This document shows, piece by piece, positions 16,345 through 24,130 of a stretch of DNA of 64,000 nucleotides. The translations under genes were made by a program, and so were the position numbers. Origin of the DNA: Kitasatospora atroaurantiaca (lineage in GTDB: Bacteria > Actinomycetota > Actinomycetes > Streptomycetales > Streptomycetaceae); contig NZ_VIVR01000001.1 of assembly GCF_007828955.1 (NCBI RefSeq), forward strand, positions 7,254,001 through 7,318,000. The letters are read 5' to 3'. How positions within the stretch are numbered: the stretch's first letter is position 1; each line of letters opens with the position of its first letter. The notes under the pieces are model-generated. The model was given only the letters and a program-made list of their open reading frames with translations, had not been told where the DNA came from and made no database searches.

Positions 16345-17361
16345 GTGGACATCGGCCTTGTGCTCCAGACCGACCCGCCGGCCCAGCTGCTCGTGGAGCG
16401 CATGAAGCGCGCCGAGGCCGCCGGGTTCACCCACGGGTGGACCTTCGACTCGGTGGTGCTCTGGCAGGAGCCCTTCGTCATCTACAGCCAGATCCTCGCG
16501 CAGACCGAACGCCTGATCGTCGGCCCGATGGTCACCAACCCCGCCACCCGCACCTGGGAGGTCACCGCCTCCCTGTTCGCCACCCTCAACGACATGTTCG
16601 GCAACCGCACCGTCTGCGGCATCGGCCGCGGCGACTCCGCGATGCGCGTCGCGGGCCGCAGCCCCGCCACCCTGGCCAGGCTCTCCGCCGCCATGCACGC
16701 CATCAAGGAGCTCGCCGAGGGCCGGGAGACCGAGGTCGACGGCACCGCCATGCACATCCCGTGGGTCAAGCCCGGCGCCTCCCTGCCGATCTGGATGGGC
16801 GCGTACGGGCCCAAGGCGCTCGCCCTGACGGGGCAGCAGGCGGACGGCTTCATCCTGCAGCTGGCCGACCCGTACCTGACGGAGTGGATGGTCAAGGCCG
16901 TCCGCGACGCGGCGGCGGAGGCCGGGCGCGACCCGGCCGCCGTCAAGATCTGCGTCGCCGCCCCCGCGTACGTCACCGAGGACGACTCGCCCGAGGCGCT
17001 GGCCCACGCCCGTGAGCAGTGCCGCTGGTTCGGCGGCATGGTCGGCAACCACGTGGCCGACCTCGTCTCCCGCTACGGCGAGCACTCCTCGATGGTCCCG
17101 AGGGCGCTCACCGCGTACATCAAGGACCGGCACGGCTACGACTACAGTCACCACGGCCGGGTGGACAACCCCGACACCGCCTTCGTCCCGGACGAGATCG
17201 TCGACCGCTTCTGCCTGATCGGCCCGCCGGAGGCCCAGCTCGCCAAGCTGGAACACCTGCGGTCCCTGGGCGTCGACCACTTCGCCGTCTACGCCATGCA
17301 CGACGCCGTCGAGGCGACCATCGACGCGTACGGAAAGAGCGTCATCCCCGCGCTCAGCTGA
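16345..17361 (+). CDS. F420-dependent LLM-class oxidoreductase (TIGR03842-like)
   Basis: 338 residues, GTG start, 24 nt after hydA. It has the bacterial luciferase-like TIM barrel with GWTFDSVVLWQEPF near the start, RLIVGPMVTNP, TVCGIGRGDSAMR and LPIWMGAYGPKALALTGQQADG, the phosphate and F420-binding segments of LLM enzymes such as FGD1 and Mer. I recall the TIGR03842 subgroup being found beside hydantoinase genes. The reaction is not established. In this operon the missing chemical step is reduction of the pyrimidine C5=C6 bond (or handling of a hydantoin side chain), which an F420H2 enzyme could do; that is inference. Confidence 0.82.
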   Translation: MDIGLVLQTDPPAQLLVERMKRAEAAGFTHGWTFDSVVLWQEPFVIYSQILAQTERLIVGPMVTNPATRTWEVTASLFATLNDMFGNRTVCGIGRGDSAMRVAGRSPATLARLSAAMHAIKELAEGRETEVDGTAMHIPWVKPGASLPIWMGAYGPKALALTGQQADGFILQLADPYLTEWMVKAVRDAAAEAGRDPAAVKICVAAPAYVTEDDSPEALAHAREQCRWFGGMVGNHVADLVSRYGEHSSMVPRALTAYIKDRHGYDYSHHGRVDNPDTAFVPDEIVDRFCLIGPPEAQLAKLEHLRSLGVDHFAVYAMHDAVEATIDAYGKSVIPALS

Positions 17362-17405
17362 ACCTTCGTCAGACTGAACCTGCGTCAGGCTGAATCCGCG
17401 TCACC
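17358..17405 (+). repeat. three tandem 16-bp repeats
   Basis: CTGAACCTTCGTCAGA (17358), CTGAACCTGCGTCAGG (17374) and CTGAATCCGCGTCACC (17390) follow head to tail. The first includes the stop codon of the LLM gene; the array fills half of the gap to the permease gene. Confidence 0.8.
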
Positions 17406-17458
17406 CGGCGGCCGTGCCCACGCGGCCGCCGGCCCCCCACCTGCCCGGGAGGCCGTAC

Positions 17459-18961
17459 ATGTCCGACACCAGAACCGACGGCCGGATAGAACCGGCCGAG
17501 GCTCTCACCGACCCCCGCTTCGCCAACGACGACTTGGTGCCCGTGCCCGTCGAGAGACGCACCTGGGGCACCTACAACTATCTGGCGCTCTGGGTCGGCA
17601 TGGCCCACAACATCCCCTCCTGGACGCTGGCCTCCGGGCTGGTCGCGCTCGGCATGGACTGGAAGCAGGCCGTCCTCACCATCGCCCTGGGCAACCTCAT
17701 CGTGCTCGTGCCGATGCTGCTCACGGGGCATGCGGGAACGAAGTACGGGATCCCGTTCCCGGTGTTCGCGCGGGCGTCGTTCGGGCTGCGCGGTGCCAAC
17801 CTGCCGGCGCTGCTGCGCGCCGCCGTGGCCTGCGCCTGGTTCGGGATCCAGACCTGGATCGGCGGCGAGGGGATCTTCCTGCTGGCCGGGAAGCTCTTCG
17901 GCAGTGGCTGGCAGACCGCCGGTCAGGTCGCCGGGCAGCCTTGGACGCTGTGGCTGTCGTTCGGTCTGTTCTGGCTGATCGAGATCGCGGTGATCGCGCG
18001 TGGCATGGAGACACTGCGGCGGTTCGAGAACTGGGCGGCGCCGTTCGTGATCGTGGGCGCGCTGGCGCTGCTGGTGTGGATCGCGGTGAAGGCGGGCGGC
18101 TTCGGTCCGCTGCTCTCGCAGCCTTCGGCCCTCGGGTGGGGGAGCGGCTTCTGGAAGGTGTTCTTCCCCGCACTGATGGGCATGATCGGCTTCTGGTCCA
18201 CGCTGTCCCTGAACATCCCGGACTTCACCCGCTTCGGCGGCAGCCAGCGGGCGCAGATGCGCGGCCAGGCGCTGGGCCTGCCGACCACGATGACGCTGTT
18301 CGCGCTGCTGTCGGTGCTGGTCACCTCGGGCTCGCAGGCGGTGTACGGCGTCCCGATCTGGGACCCGATCGCGCTCGCCGCGAAGATGGACAGCGTCGCG
18401 GGGACGCTCTTCGCCCTGCTGGTGGTCCTGGTCGCCACCCTGTCAGTGAACATCGCCGCCAACGTGGTCAGCCCGGCGTACGACCTGTCGCACCTGGTGC
18501 CACGGTTCATCAACTTCCGTACCGGGGCGCTGATCACGGGCGTGGTGGGGATCGCCATCATGCCGTGGAAGCTGATCGCCAACCCGCACGTCTACATCTT
18601 CACCTGGCTCGGCGTCGTCGGCGGCCTGCTCGGCACAGTCGCGGGCATCCTCATCGCCGACTACTGGATCGTCCGCCGCACCGAACTCGCACTCGACGAG
18701 CTCTACAGCCCCACCGGCCGCTACTGGTACACGGCCGGCTGGAACCTTCGCGCAGTCCTCGCCCTTCTCGTCGGCGGCCTCCTCGCCATCGGCGGCTCGT
18801 ACTCGACCGTCGGCGCCGACGGCACCAAGCAGGGCCCCTTCCCCGCCGATGGCGTCATCCCCTTCCTCAAGCCCCTCGCCGACTACGGCTGGGCCGTCGG
18901 GCTCGCCTCCGCCCTCCTCCTGTACACCCTCCTCAGCCTCAACGCCCGCACCCGGCGCTGA
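17459..18961 (+). CDS. NCS1-family nucleobase/hydantoin permease
   Basis: 500 residues from ATG 17459 with GGGAGG upstream; the longer in-frame start has no RBS. About 12 membrane helices. NCS1 signatures: NDDLVPVPVERRTWGTYNY at the N-terminus, WVGMAHNIPSWTLASG in helix 1, the GTKYGIPFPVFARASFG loop, W-F-G-I-Q-T-W-I-G-G-E in helix 3 and SLNIPDFTRF in helix 6. The family includes Mhp1 (benzyl-hydantoin), PucI (allantoin) and uracil permeases, Na+ or H+ symporters. As last gene of the operon it probably imports the dihydropyrimidine, uracil or hydantoin degraded by the upstream enzymes. Confidence 0.9.
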   Translation: MSDTRTDGRIEPAEALTDPRFANDDLVPVPVERRTWGTYNYLALWVGMAHNIPSWTLASGLVALGMDWKQAVLTIALGNLIVLVPMLLTGHAGTKYGIPFPVFARASFGLRGANLPALLRAAVACAWFGIQTWIGGEGIFLLAGKLFGSGWQTAGQVAGQPWTLWLSFGLFWLIEIAVIARGMETLRRFENWAAPFVIVGALALLVWIAVKAGGFGPLLSQPSALGWGSGFWKVFFPALMGMIGFWSTLSLNIPDFTRFGGSQRAQMRGQALGLPTTMTLFALLSVLVTSGSQAVYGVPIWDPIALAAKMDSVAGTLFALLVVLVATLSVNIAANVVSPAYDLSHLVPRFINFRTGALITGVVGIAIMPWKLIANPHVYIFTWLGVVGGLLGTVAGILIADYWIVRRTELALDELYSPTGRYWYTAGWNLRAVLALLVGGLLAIGGSYSTVGADGTKQGPFPADGVIPFLKPLADYGWAVGLASALLLYTLLSLNARTRR

Positions 18962-18966
18962 GCTCT

Positions 18967-19017
18967 CACATCACCGCAGTCGCCCCGTCCTACAGCCGGG
19001 GCGACTGCGGTGATGTG
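18967..19017. terminator. bidirectional terminator, 21-bp perfect stem
   Basis: Arms 18967-18987 and 18997-19017 are perfectly complementary around a 9-nt loop. It lies between the convergent NCS1 permease and MFS genes. Confidence 0.9.
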
Positions 19018-19057
19018 CTCGGCGGCGTCGCTGAGTTCGCCGCCTCCGGCCCAAGGG

Positions 19058-20758
19058 CTACACCTGTGCGGCGGCGAGCTCCGCCAACTCCCGTTCGACG
19101 GCCTGCTGGTGTGCTTCGGCGTCCTCGCGGGCGCGCTTGGGGCTCCACCTTCCGGCCATCACGAAGACGAACGGCAGGAAGACCACCTGGCCGGCCACGC
19201 AGATCCACCACCAGGTCTGCCACTGGCCGGGGTTGTGCTCTGCTGCCTGCTTGACCTGGGGACCGTACTTCTGGAGCACCTGGAGTTGGGGCTGCGCCTT
19301 GGTGACCACGGCCAGGTCTGCCGCACCCACCTCCTGCACGGCCTGGGCGGCCAGTTGCGGCGGGACGCCGCCGGCCGGGTACTTGGCCAGTTCGGCGAAG
19401 AGCTGCGGGTGTGCCTTGACGACGGCCAGCGCCGGACCCGCCTGCGTTGCGGCGGCCTTCACCTCGGCGCCGTGTTCCACCAGCGGGGTCACCGAGCTGA
19501 CCACGATCGGGACGCAGGCCGCCGAGACGGCCACCACGATCCGGATGATCCATCCCCAGACCGCAAGACCCGTGGCGGTGGCGGCAGGGTTGCGCCGCTC
19601 CACGGTCTCGGTGAAGCTCGCCATCCACGGTGCGTAGGCGATCCCGCTGAAGACGCCGATGCCGAGACACAACCAGGCGAACGTGGAGTAGGTGGTCTCC
19701 GGGTGCGTGGCGAGTACGGCGAAGACCGCGGTGACGACGGCCGAGCCGACGGCGCCGACGACCATGAAGGGCTTGCGCACCCGCAGCCGGTCCGAGAGCA
19801 GCCCGACCGCCACCAGGGTGACGGCGTTGGGTGCCCAGTACCAGTTGGCCAATGCGTTGGCGCGCTGCTCGCTGTAGCCGAAGGTGGTGGCGAAGTAGAC
19901 GACGAAGTTGCCGACCGCCGCGAAGTAGAGCAGCAGGAAGACGCTGATCGCGAAGGCCGAGCCGATGACGTCCAGGCGGAGCATCTGCCGCCAGTGGCCC
20001 TTGGGCTGCTGCTCGGTCGAGGCTCCTGCGGCCCTCGCCTCGATCAGCGCCCGGTCGTTCATGCTGACCATGAGCTGGTCGCGGAGCCGGGGGGACAGCT
20101 CACGCAGGCCGACGAGGGCGACGGCGAAGACGGCCAGGCCGGCGATCCCGGAGTAGCGGAGTTCGTCCTGCCAGGTGGAGGAGGTGAGGGTGGCGCTGGT
20201 GACTCCGGTGACGACCAGGCTGCCGATCACCGGGCCCATGGTCCAGTAGCCCATCGCGGCGGCCCGGCCGATCTGGGGGGAGAAGTCCCGGATGAGTGCC
20301 GGGGTGGCCACGAGTACCACGCCCTCGACGAAGCTGACCGCGGCGAACAGGACCAGGTAGCTGTTCTTGTCCGACGCGAGGGGCAGCCCGAAGAGCAGCA
20401 GCAGTGCGGCGATCAGCAGCCCGTACACCACCAGGTTCGCCCGGCCCCAGCGGTCGGCGAGTCCGGCGACCAGGGAGGCGAACGCTCCGACGGCGTTGCC
20501 GATCACCGACACCCACACGAAGTAGCCGAAGGTCATGTGAAAGTGCGTGATGATCGAGGTGGCGACGCCGTACTGGATGTACAGCTCGTAGTACAGGACG
20601 ACGGTGGTCGCCACCACGATCGCCAGGTAGGCGTAGCGGTGTGCGGCCTCGGGGTAGTGCGACAGTTCGCGGTGGAACAGGCGGGTGGCGATGGTGGACG
20701 CTTTGGCGGGGTCGTCGGGTCTGACGCTGTCGTCCACTGAGGACGGGGATACGGACAT
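19058..20758 (-). CDS. MFS transporter with a large loop before the last helix
   Basis: 566 residues from ATG 20758 (GGAGGAGG upstream). Twelve predicted helices; the inner loop GLADRWGRANLVVYG after helix 2 and LLSDRLRVRKPFMVVG in the second half are the two MFS loop-A repeats. Between helices 11 and 12 there are about 100 extra residues rich in Ala, Gln, Val and Lys, probably helical and outside the membrane, ending at NPGQWQTWWWICVAGQ. The family normally has a short loop there. The gene lies in the acyl-CoA island and has an operator-like sequence about 260 nt upstream, so it may import the acid that the ligase activates. Confidence 0.85.
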   Translation of the reverse strand: MSVSPSSVDDSVRPDDPAKASTIATRLFHRELSHYPEAAHRYAYLAIVVATTVVLYYELYIQYGVATSIITHFHMTFGYFVWVSVIGNAVGAFASLVAGLADRWGRANLVVYGLLIAALLLLFGLPLASDKNSYLVLFAAVSFVEGVVLVATPALIRDFSPQIGRAAAMGYWTMGPVIGSLVVTGVTSATLTSSTWQDELRYSGIAGLAVFAVALVGLRELSPRLRDQLMVSMNDRALIEARAAGASTEQQPKGHWRQMLRLDVIGSAFAISVFLLLYFAAVGNFVVYFATTFGYSEQRANALANWYWAPNAVTLVAVGLLSDRLRVRKPFMVVGAVGSAVVTAVFAVLATHPETTYSTFAWLCLGIGVFSGIAYAPWMASFTETVERRNPAATATGLAVWGWIIRIVVAVSAACVPIVVSSVTPLVEHGAEVKAAATQAGPALAVVKAHPQLFAELAKYPAGGVPPQLAAQAVQEVGAADLAVVTKAQPQLQVLQKYGPQVKQAAEHNPGQWQTWWWICVAGQVVFLPFVFVMAGRWSPKRAREDAEAHQQAVERELAELAAAQV

Positions 20759-21093
20759 GCGGCCTCCTCCGGGGGGCACAGAAGTGCCTGTGATGTGGTG
20801 AGAGGTGCGTCCGGCAGCTGCGCAGTCGGTGAGTGGCCGTGGGCGGGTTCCGCCGCCGGTCCGGGCCGGGTGCTCGTGGACTGCTGCTGCCGGGTGTCTG
20901 CGCTGTCGTCGGTCTGGTCAAGGACGGAACCGTGTCGGTGCGCGAGCCAACGCCGTCGGCCCCCCGGCCTCTTGACGGGCTTCTGCTCCAAGGCCCTTGT
21001 GCGGGCCCGCCGTTCTCGGTTACTAAGCGCTCGCTCAGAATGGGTGGCTCGGGGACCCCTGTCAAGCTGTCGGGGCGAACTTCGCTCAGCTGG
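20759..21093. other. intergenic region upstream of the MFS gene
   Basis: About 335 bases without a supported gene. It holds the promoter of the leftward MFS gene and the 3' end of the maoC transcript; the operator-like site at 21022-21039 is its only clear signal. Confidence 0.5.
21022..21039. promoter_or_regulatory. TetR-type operator-like site, copy 1
   Basis: ACTAAGCGCTCGCTCAGA. It shares its 18-bp length and 14 positions with the sites at 23743-23760 and most of its left half with that at 23807-23824. Arms ACTAAGC and GCTCAGA pair at 5 of 7 positions. It lies between maoC's end and the MFS start. Confidence 0.6.
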
Positions 21094-21546
21094 TCAGGGC
21101 ACCAGCAGGGACACGGTCTCCGCGACGCAGGCAGGCTTCGCTCCGCCCTCGATCTGGACGGTGTGCCTCACGACGGCCTGCCTGCCCTGCGGCACGTCAC
21201 GGAGGTCGATGAGCTCGGCACTCGACCGGATCCGGGAGCCGACCCGCACGGGGGAGGGGAAGCGGACCTTCTCGCTGCCGTAGTTGATTCCCATGGACAC
21301 GCCCTCGACCCGGAAGATCTCCGCGCTGAGCGCCGGGATCATCGAGAGGGTGAGGTAGCCGTGGGCGATGGTGCCGCCGAAGGGCCCGGCCGCCGCCTGC
21401 GCGGGGTCGATGTGGATCCACTGGTGGTCGCCCGTCGCGTCGGCGAAGAGGTCGACCTGCTCCTGGGTGACGGTGTGCCATGCGCTGAGGCCGAGGCGTT
21501 CGCCCTTTGCGGCGGCGAACGCGTCGAGGTCCGGGAAGACGCGCAT
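21094..21546 (-). CDS. MaoC-family (R)-specific enoyl-CoA hydratase
   Basis: 150 residues from ATG 21546 with AGGAGC before it. The hot-dog fold hydratase motif is ATGDHQWIHIDPAQAAAGPF, carrying the Asp-His dyad, followed by TIAHGYLTLSM. Members hydrate trans-2-enoyl-CoA to (R)-3-hydroxyacyl-CoA. It is last of the leftward set fabG-like, thiolase, maoC, which gives the hydration, oxidation and thiolysis steps. An R-specific hydratase fits with the FabG-type dehydrogenase, which uses the (R)-isomer. Confidence 0.9.
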   Translation of the reverse strand: MRVFPDLDAFAAAKGERLGLSAWHTVTQEQVDLFADATGDHQWIHIDPAQAAAGPFGGTIAHGYLTLSMIPALSAEIFRVEGVSMGINYGSEKVRFPSPVRVGSRIRSSAELIDLRDVPQGRQAVVRHTVQIEGGAKPACVAETVSLLVP

Positions 21547-21586
21547 ATCTGCTCCTGGTAGGTGAGTTGACGGTTGGTCAGGAAAA

Positions 21587-22786
21587 TCAGGCAACTTCGA
21601 ACAGTCCCGCGGCGCCCATGCCGCCACCGATGCACATGCTGACGACGACGTGGCGCACGCCCAGCCGCTTGCCCTCGATCAGCGCGTGGCCGACGAGGCG
21701 CGCGCCGCTCATCCCGTACGGGTGGCCGACGGCGACGGCTCCGCCGTTGACGTTGAAGCGGTCCGGGTCGATCCCGAGCTCGTCGCGGCAGTGGACCGCC
21801 TGCGAGGCGAACGCCTCGTTCAGCTCCCACAGGCCGATGTCGTCGATCGTGAGGCCGTGCTGCTTGAGCAGCTTGGGAATCGCGAACACCGGGCCGATGC
21901 CCATCTCGTCCGGCGCGCAGCCGGCCACGGCGATACCGCGGTACACGCCGAGCGGCTCCAGGCCGCGGCGCTGGGCCTCGCGGGCCTCCATCAGCACGGA
22001 CGCCGATGCGCCGTCCGAGAGTTGGGAGGAATTGCCCGCGGTGACGCTCGCACGGGCGGTGACCTCGCCGTCCGCGAGTACGGGACGCAGGCCCTGGAGG
22101 GCTTCGAGGGTGGTCGAGGGCCGGTTGCCCTCGTCCCGGGTCAGTGTCACCGACTCCGAGCGGACCTCGCCGGATGCACGGTCGAGGACGAGCTTGGTGG
22201 TGGTCAGCGGAGCGATCTCCCGGTCGAAGCGCCCGGCTTCCTGAGCGGCGGCGGTGCGCTGCTGCGAGAGCAGGGCGAACTCGTCCTGGCGGTCACGGCT
22301 GACGCCGTACCGCTCGGCCACGATCTCGGCGGTGCGCAGCATCGGCAGGTAGGCGTCCGGCCGATGTTCGACCAGCCACGGGTCCAGCCGGCGGTGCGAG
22401 TTCGCGTGCTCGTTCTGCACCAGCGAGATGGACTCCACGCCACCGCCGACGGCGATGTCCATACCGTCGGCGATGATCTGCTTGGCCGCGATCGCGATCG
22501 CCATCAGCCCGGACGAGCACTGGCGGTCCACCACCATGCCGGGCACGGTGTCGGGCAGACCGGCCCGTAGTACGGCCTGGCGGGCGATGTTGAACCCCGA
22601 CGCGCCCTCGGGCTGCGCGCAGCCCAGGATCACGTCCTCGACCTCGCCTCCCTCCAGACCGGCCCGCCGGATCGCGGTGGCCAGGGCGTGCGCGGCCAGC
22701 TCCTGCGGCTGGGTGTCGTTGAAGGCCCCGCGGTACGCCTTCGCGATCGGCGTGCGTGCGGTGGAGACGACGACTGCTTCCCTCAT
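21587..22786 (-). CDS. thiolase (acetyl-CoA acyltransferase)
   Basis: 399 residues, full length. Active sites: nucleophile Cys in DRQCSSGLMAIAIAA (about Cys90), NGGAVAVGHPYGMSGARL with the catalytic His, and CIGGGMGAAGLFE with the second Cys. ARTPIAKAYRGAFNDT at the N-terminus and WELNEAFASQA are degradative thiolase features. It cleaves 3-ketoacyl-CoA with CoA to acetyl-CoA and a shortened acyl-CoA. It starts 33 nt after the fabG-like gene's end and precedes maoC, so the three form one operon. Confidence 0.93.
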   Translation of the reverse strand: MREAVVVSTARTPIAKAYRGAFNDTQPQELAAHALATAIRRAGLEGGEVEDVILGCAQPEGASGFNIARQAVLRAGLPDTVPGMVVDRQCSSGLMAIAIAAKQIIADGMDIAVGGGVESISLVQNEHANSHRRLDPWLVEHRPDAYLPMLRTAEIVAERYGVSRDRQDEFALLSQQRTAAAQEAGRFDREIAPLTTTKLVLDRASGEVRSESVTLTRDEGNRPSTTLEALQGLRPVLADGEVTARASVTAGNSSQLSDGASASVLMEAREAQRRGLEPLGVYRGIAVAGCAPDEMGIGPVFAIPKLLKQHGLTIDDIGLWELNEAFASQAVHCRDELGIDPDRFNVNGGAVAVGHPYGMSGARLVGHALIEGKRLGVRHVVVSMCIGGGMGAAGLFEVA

Positions 22787-22819
22787 GGTGCTGCTCCTTC
22801 TCCGGTGGTTCGCCGGGAC

Positions 22820-23581
22820 TCAGTCGCGCGGTCCGCCGGCGACGTAGATGACCTGGCCGGAGACGAAGGAGGCCTCGTCGCGGACCAGGAACGACGCCGT
22901 CGCGGCGATGTCCTCCGGTCGGCCGACCCGGCCGACCGGGATCTCGGCGACCGCCATGGCCTGGAAGTCCTCGAAACCCAGGCCCAGGCGGGTCGCGGTC
23001 GCGGCGGTCATCTCGGTGACGATGAAGCCGGGGGCGATGGCGTTCACGGTCACGCCGAACTTCCCGAGCTCGATCGCCAGGGTCTTGGTGAAGCCCTGGA
23101 GGCCCGCCTTGGCGGCGGCGTAGTTGGCCTGGCCGCGGGCGCCGAGTGCGGACACGCTGGAGAGGTTGACGATCCGGCCCCAGCCCTGCGCGGTCATGTG
23201 CTTCTGCACGGCGCGGCTCATCAGGAACGAGCCGCGCAGGTGTACGCCGATCACCGCGTCCCAGTCCTGCTCGGTCATTTTGAACAGCAGGTTGTCGCGG
23301 GTGATACCGGCGTTGTTCACCAGCACGGTGGGGGCGCCCAGCTCGTCCGCGATGCGGGCGACCGCCGCCTCGGCCTGAGCCGCGTTGCTGACGTCCGCGC
23401 CTGCGGCGACGGCCCGGCCGCCGTCCTTCTCGATCGCGGCAACAGTGTCCGCGCAGGCGGCCGCATCGAGGTCGAGCACGCCGACGGCGAACCCGTCGGC
23501 GGCCAGACGGCGGGCGACCGCCGCGCCGATGCCGCGCGCGGCTCCGGTGACGATCGCCACGCGGGAAGGGGTCTCGGACAT
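22820..23581 (-). CDS. FabG-type short-chain dehydrogenase (3-ketoacyl-CoA/ACP reductase)
   Basis: 253 residues from ATG 23581. Classical SDR: TGAARGIGAAVA (NAD(P) loop), LDLD acidic residue after strand 2, VNNAGITRDNLL, the Ser of NLSSVSALG and YAAAKAGLQGF (Tyr-x3-Lys). NAGITRDNLL and GFIVTEMT are FabG/PhaB marks. In this operon it most likely oxidises (R)-3-hydroxyacyl-CoA made by the MaoC hydratase rather than making fatty acids. First gene of the leftward operon and nearest to the paired operator-like sites at 23743 and 23807. Confidence 0.9.
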   Translation of the reverse strand: MSETPSRVAIVTGAARGIGAAVARRLAADGFAVGVLDLDAAACADTVAAIEKDGGRAVAAGADVSNAAQAEAAVARIADELGAPTVLVNNAGITRDNLLFKMTEQDWDAVIGVHLRGSFLMSRAVQKHMTAQGWGRIVNLSSVSALGARGQANYAAAKAGLQGFTKTLAIELGKFGVTVNAIAPGFIVTEMTAATATRLGLGFEDFQAMAVAEIPVGRVGRPEDIAATASFLVRDEASFVSGQVIYVAGGPRD

Positions 23582-23742
23582 CCTTGGTCTCCAGACGGTG
23601 AAGGGGCCTGAGCGAGTGGGGTGGGGGGCCGACGCGTCGGGCTGAAGGCGTGTCGGTGATCGGCGCGGGGCGTGCGCGGTCGTGCAGGCGCGGCAGGGAA
23701 GCCAGGCGGACACACCGGTTGCAGCGCCCGAGGAGCCTGGTT

Positions 23743-23760
23743 ACTAAGCGCTTGCTTAGT
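23743..23760. promoter_or_regulatory. TetR-type operator-like site, copy 2 (best)
   Basis: ACTAAGC-GCTT-GCTTAGT, perfect 7-bp arms around 4 nt, a typical TetR operator layout. It sits about 160 nt upstream of the fabG-type start. Confidence 0.7.
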
Positions 23761-23806
23761 CATATCGAGCCGGGCGGCCTGCGTCAAGACCCGGACATGT
23801 CGGGAT

Positions 23807-23824
23807 ACTGAGCGGTTGGTAAGT
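23807..23824. promoter_or_regulatory. TetR-type operator-like site, copy 3
   Basis: ACTGAGC-GGTT-GGTAAGT, the same 18-bp layout with 5 of 7 arm pairs, 64 nt from copy 2 (about six helical turns). Confidence 0.55.
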
Positions 23825-24130
23825 TCGCGTCGAGGCATTGACCTGGCTTCCGAGCCGCGCCTATGGTCGCGGTACCGATGAGAGCCGCGTTGGCGAAGTC
23901 CGGGCCACATCAGTCCACTTCGGCCGTCCAGCCGCCTGTCCCACACTCCCGCCCGGTCCCGTTCCACGCCGCATTCGCAGCTTCGGACAGCGGGGTGGCC
24001 ACCACGCTCTGCCCTTTCGATCCAGCTCGGCCCGCGGCACCGTGCTGCCCGAGACCCACTACGGGCGCCGCGCTGCCTCCGACCCGCGCTGAGTTGCGCC
24101 ACGCCACGACTATCCAGGAGGTCGCCCGTC

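Larger units (their letters stand above)
23582..24130. other. divergent regulatory region of the acyl-CoA island
   Basis: About 550 bases between the leftward fabG-type gene and the rightward acyl-CoA ligase gene. No coding sequence is convincing. It contains two operator-like sites (23743 and 23807); the 3' part up to AGGAGG at 24116 serves the ligase start. Confidence 0.55.
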
